From JAUMBM01 sp964645715 (GTDB lineage Bacteria; Bacteroidota; Bacteroidia; Chitinophagales; Saprospiraceae): a DNA stretch of 64,000 nt. Position 1 is the first letter of the stretch, and each line of letters opens with the position of its first letter. Below are positions 61,792-64,000 of this stretch, piece by piece. The position numbers and the translations under genes are program-made. The notes under the pieces are model-generated. The model did not search any database. It was not told where the DNA came from and saw only the letters and a program-made list of their open reading frames with translations. The DNA lies in contig CAZYAO010000020.1 of assembly GCA_964645715.1 (NCBI GenBank), positions 1 to 64,000 on the forward strand, in the 5' to 3' direction.

Positions 61792-63299
61792 TGCAGCCAA
61801 CTGCCAAAGGTTCGTGGCTGCAGGAAGATTATCGCCTGCCACTGCTTGCTGGCCTGCTTTTCGTGCTGGCCAACCTGTTGCAGGCGGCGCTCACGCCGCT
61901 CGATCCGGATGAGGCCTATTACTGGTTTTATGCCGACCGGCTGCAGTGGGGGTACTACGATCACCCGCCAGCCNNNNNNNNNNNNNNNNNNNNNNNNNNN
62001 NNNNNNNNNNNNNNNNNNNNNNNNNNNNNNNNNNNNNNNNNNNNNNNNNNNNNNNNNNNNNNNNNNNNNNNNNTCGGGCAGGCGCTGCTGTTGGGCACCT
62101 CCATGGCACTGCTGCTTTACAGCAAATACCACGGCTTGCTGGTGATCCTGTTCACGGTCTTTTCCAACCTGCAACTGTGGCGCATGCCCGCTTTTTATCT
62201 GGCAGGGTTAAGCGGTGTGCTGCTGTTTATGCCGCACCTGTACTGGCAGTACGCCAATGACTTTCCTTCTTTCCGCTACCACCTGGTAGGGCGCGACGAT
62301 CCCTACGAACTCAAGCACACGATCAACTACCTGGTCAACCAGCTGAGTATGTTCAATCCGCTGCTCCTCCCTTGGTGGGCGCCGGCACTCTGGCGGAGCC
62401 GGCAGCAGGAGCCACTGGCACGCGCGTTTTTTGTCACCGCGATGGGATTTTGGCTCTTCTTCCTGTGGAGTACTTTCAAGGGGCATGCAGAACCACAGTG
62501 GACGGCTGTCTTATCTATACCGCTGGTGCTGTTATTGTTTCGGTCGTGGCAGTCGGGCAGCCTGCGCTCCCCTTGGTTTGGGCGTATGCTGGTCGTGTCT
62601 CTGCTGCTGTTTGTCCTGTTGCGGGTGGCACTGGTCATTCCGGACAAAACACCGCTGCGGCAGATGAGGAATGCCGACTGGATTGCGGACTTGTCGGCCT
62701 ATGCCGGGGATACGCCCTTGCTCTTTGAAAATTCATACCGCGATGCTTCGCTCTATCGCTTTTATACAGGCAAAGCTGCCTGGAATATGACCAACGTGCT
62801 GTACAGGCCAAGCCAGTACGATCTTTGGGAGGGAGAAAAAGCGTTGCAAAACCGCACGGTGGTCGTGGTGGGGCAGCGCGGCTGGCCTTGTCCTGCGCCT
62901 TGTGATACGCTGCAGACGGGCAGGCTTTTTAAGCATTTGCTTCGAGCCGACAGCTTTCAGGTACTTACCAGGGTGGCGGTAAAGCTTACGGCCTGTGAGC
63001 CCCGGCTGCCCCAGCCGGGCGATACACTGCGTCTGCATTTTTCCATACACAACCAGTACCCTTTTGCGGTAAATCCCGCTGCGGGCGGCTTGCCCGCGCA
63101 GCTGGCGCTGCTGGCCAGCAGCGGCCTGGAGCAGTGGCACTACTGGCCGCTGACCTATACACCCGGCCTGCTCGCCCCCGGGGAGCAGCGCTCACTGACC
63201 TGGCAGTGGGTCGTACCGGCCGATTATCCGCCGGGGGCACCGCCGTTTGGCCTTGGCTGGCAGTATGCAGGCATGCCGCCTGCCTGGCCGGTGCAGTAG
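61791..63299 (+). CDS. GT39/ArnT-type membrane glycosyltransferase interrupted by an assembly gap
   Basis: A dolichyl-phosphate-mannose/ArnT-type transferase: N-terminal TM, then TPLDPDEAYYWFYADRLQWGYYDHPP with the catalytic Asp-Glu pair of GT-C enzymes, then a run of TM helices after the gap and a soluble C-terminus. The frame happens to be conserved across the 100 N. Real homologues have about 100 residues between YYDHPP and the following LLYSKYHG helix, so roughly 300 bases are probably missing. The protein transfers a sugar from a polyprenyl phosphate onto an envelope acceptor; the acceptor is unknown. Confidence 0.78.
   Translation: MQPTAKGSWLQEDYRLPLLAGLLFVLANLLQAALTPLDPDEAYYWFYADRLQWGYYDHPPAXXXXXXXXXXXXXXXXXXXXXXXXXXXXXXXXXXGQALLLGTSMALLLYSKYHGLLVILFTVFSNLQLWRMPAFYLAGLSGVLLFMPHLYWQYANDFPSFRYHLVGRDDPYELKHTINYLVNQLSMFNPLLLPWWAPALWRSRQQEPLARAFFVTAMGFWLFFLWSTFKGHAEPQWTAVLSIPLVLLLFRSWQSGSLRSPWFGRMLVVSLLLFVLLRVALVIPDKTPLRQMRNADWIADLSAYAGDTPLLFENSYRDASLYRFYTGKAAWNMTNVLYRPSQYDLWEGEKALQNRTVVVVGQRGWPCPAPCDTLQTGRLFKHLLRADSFQVLTRVAVKLTACEPRLPQPGDTLRLHFSIHNQYPFAVNPAAGGLPAQLALLASSGLEQWHYWPLTYTPGLLAPGEQRSLTWQWVVPADYPPGAPPFGLGWQYAGMPPAWPVQ
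61974..62073. other. Assembly gap of 100 N (real missing sequence)
   Basis: No overlap exists between the flanks, unlike the other two gaps, and the surrounding gene appears to lack part of its transmembrane region. The true length is unknown. Confidence 0.85.
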
Positions 63300-63319
63300 T
63301 ATTAAATAGCTTTTATACT

Positions 63320-63517
63320 GCATTCTTTGGCGGCTTCCGCCGCCAAAGAATGCTTAGAGCTTGTGTTTATTTTTTAAAAAAAAAATAAACAGCTGTGCGG
63401 CTTTGTATTTCGCTTTGGCGGCTTCTGCCGCCAAAGAATGCTTAGAGCCTGTGTTTATTTTTTTTAAAAAATAAACAGCTGTGCGGCTTTTATTTCGCCG
63501 CAGAGGGCGGCGAAATA
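63320..63517. repeat. Tandem double-hairpin units plus a closing GC stem
   Basis: GCATTCTTTGGCGGC - TTCC - GCCGCCAAAGAATGC (63320-63353) and an AT-core stem GTTTATTTTTT/AAAAAATAAAC (63365-63390). Both are then repeated with small changes at 63413-63436 and 63453-63476. A final TATTTCGCCGC/GCGGCGAAATA stem follows (63491-63517). They lie between convergent genes. Confidence 0.85.
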
Positions 63518-63529
63518 CGCCTGCAGCCT

Positions 63530-63967
63530 TTAGCGACCAATACCCACCGCCATGAGTACCGCCAGCGCGGGTATACAGGCCAGCACAATGAGTTCGGCTA
63601 CCACCAGCCAGCGCAGCAACGGCGGTACACTGACTTCCTCGCCGGGTTCACCGCGGCTGTGACGGATAAAAAATATGGTGGGGTAGGCGGATAGCAGCCC
63701 TAGTACACCCGCCAGTACCAGCTTGGTGATAAACAGCGGATTATCTGAGTAATAGGTCGAGGGCTTGCCGCCGGCCAACCACATGCTGAGGCCTGCGCCC
63801 ACAACCAGTAGCGAAGCCAGCCCGTAAGCGGCATCGATCAGGGACAGTCGCCGCAGCTCAGCACGGGTGTGAACGGGTTTGAGTAGCAGCCACTCGCTAA
63901 TCAACGAGCCCGCCAGCACCAAAATGCCCACAAAGTGCAGGTAACGAATAAGTAAATCTGCGTACAT
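63530..63967 (-). CDS. DUF2214 family membrane protein
   Basis: 145 residues with four TM helices (about 6-26, 45-64, 82-101 and 120-142). N-terminal MYADLLIRYLHFVGILVLAG with the family His, and LSLIDAAYGLASLLVVGAGL. DUF2214 proteins are predicted four-helix membrane proteins with conserved His and Asp, possibly haem- or redox-related; no function is established. ATG 63967 is the only start; the gene is otherwise alone at the window end. Confidence 0.82.
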   Translation of the reverse strand: MYADLLIRYLHFVGILVLAGSLISEWLLLKPVHTRAELRRLSLIDAAYGLASLLVVGAGLSMWLAGGKPSTYYSDNPLFITKLVLAGVLGLLSAYPTIFFIRHSRGEPGEEVSVPPLLRWLVVAELIVLACIPALAVLMAVGIGR

Positions 63968-64000
63968 GAGATTGCGTTTTTTTATGGCGCCTGTTCAACA

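Noticed and set aside
61974..62073. Frameshifted glycosyltransferase pseudogene
   Set aside because: The interruption is an assembly gap; both flanks match the family in the same frame, so there is no evidence of a broken gene.

Overview
This window looks like chromosomal DNA from a member of the Bacteroidota, most likely a marine or environmental Saprospiria/Lewinella-type organism. The evidence is the recurrent TAnnTTTG promoter element, type IX secretion (T9SS) C-terminal sorting domains (window start and the M36 protease), an SprE/PorW-like lipoprotein, the MoxR-DUF58-BatD-BatA-BatB aerotolerance-type operon, DUF6427, and a lamin-tail surface protein. The taxon is an inference, since no rRNA is present. 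The assembly is scaffolded: there are three runs of exactly 100 N. Two of them are false gaps flanked by identical 52- and 55-base ends.

Layout. 1-2.3 kb: tail of a T9SS cargo gene, then nearly 2 kb of AT-rich, gene-poor DNA holding one tiny HTH gene and a tRNA-Gly(CCC). 2.3-10.6 kb: OmpH/Skp-like lipoprotein, a zinc metalloprotease, a 2-TM protein, a CbrA-like symporter/histidine kinase hybrid, a dihaem lipoprotein and a DUF1080 protein. 10.9-13.8 kb: a CBM48-HhH protein and glycogen branching enzyme. 13.9-24 kb: trmB, DUF6427, the Bat operon and rlmB. 24-35 kb: secreted M36 protease, MurU-like nucleotidyltransferase, lpxK, lamin-tail protein, asd and a coiled-coil protein. 35.1-35.95 kb: non-coding, structured and terminator-rich. 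36-39.2 kb: a FixL-like haem-PAS kinase with a receiver-CRP/FNR fusion regulator, divergent from CBS and Cys-less thioredoxin-like genes. 39.5-48.4 kb: LolA-like, SCO1, HAD, M23, SprE/PorW, NlpC/P60 and omega-amidase genes. 48.8-53.3 kb: an ABC ATPase with a permease/M1-peptidase fusion. 53.4-61.2 kb: a transport and signalling island (SSS symporter, DUF4212, outer-membrane protein, ArsR regulator, DUF294 cNMP/CBS/nucleotidyltransferase protein, DnaQ-like exonuclease). 61.3-64 kb: META-domain lipoprotein, gap-interrupted GT39-type glycosyltransferase and a DUF2214 membrane protein.

Three structures are not explained by the gene list. (1) A family of composite intergenic hairpins, mostly at gene 3' ends, pairs an AT-core stem (T6-7/A7-8) with a GC stem closed by GGCGGC/GCCGCC and a 4-nt loop. 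Some copies are tandemly duplicated and one resembles a MITE. (2) Three TATAT-N4-ATATA dyads sit in the control regions of the arsR/OMP/SSS island and are probably the ArsR operator. (3) Two CRP/FNR-like dyads lie in front of the FixL/FixJK-like operon. Together these suggest two compact, self-contained regulatory modules, one sensing oxygen and one controlling solute uptake.
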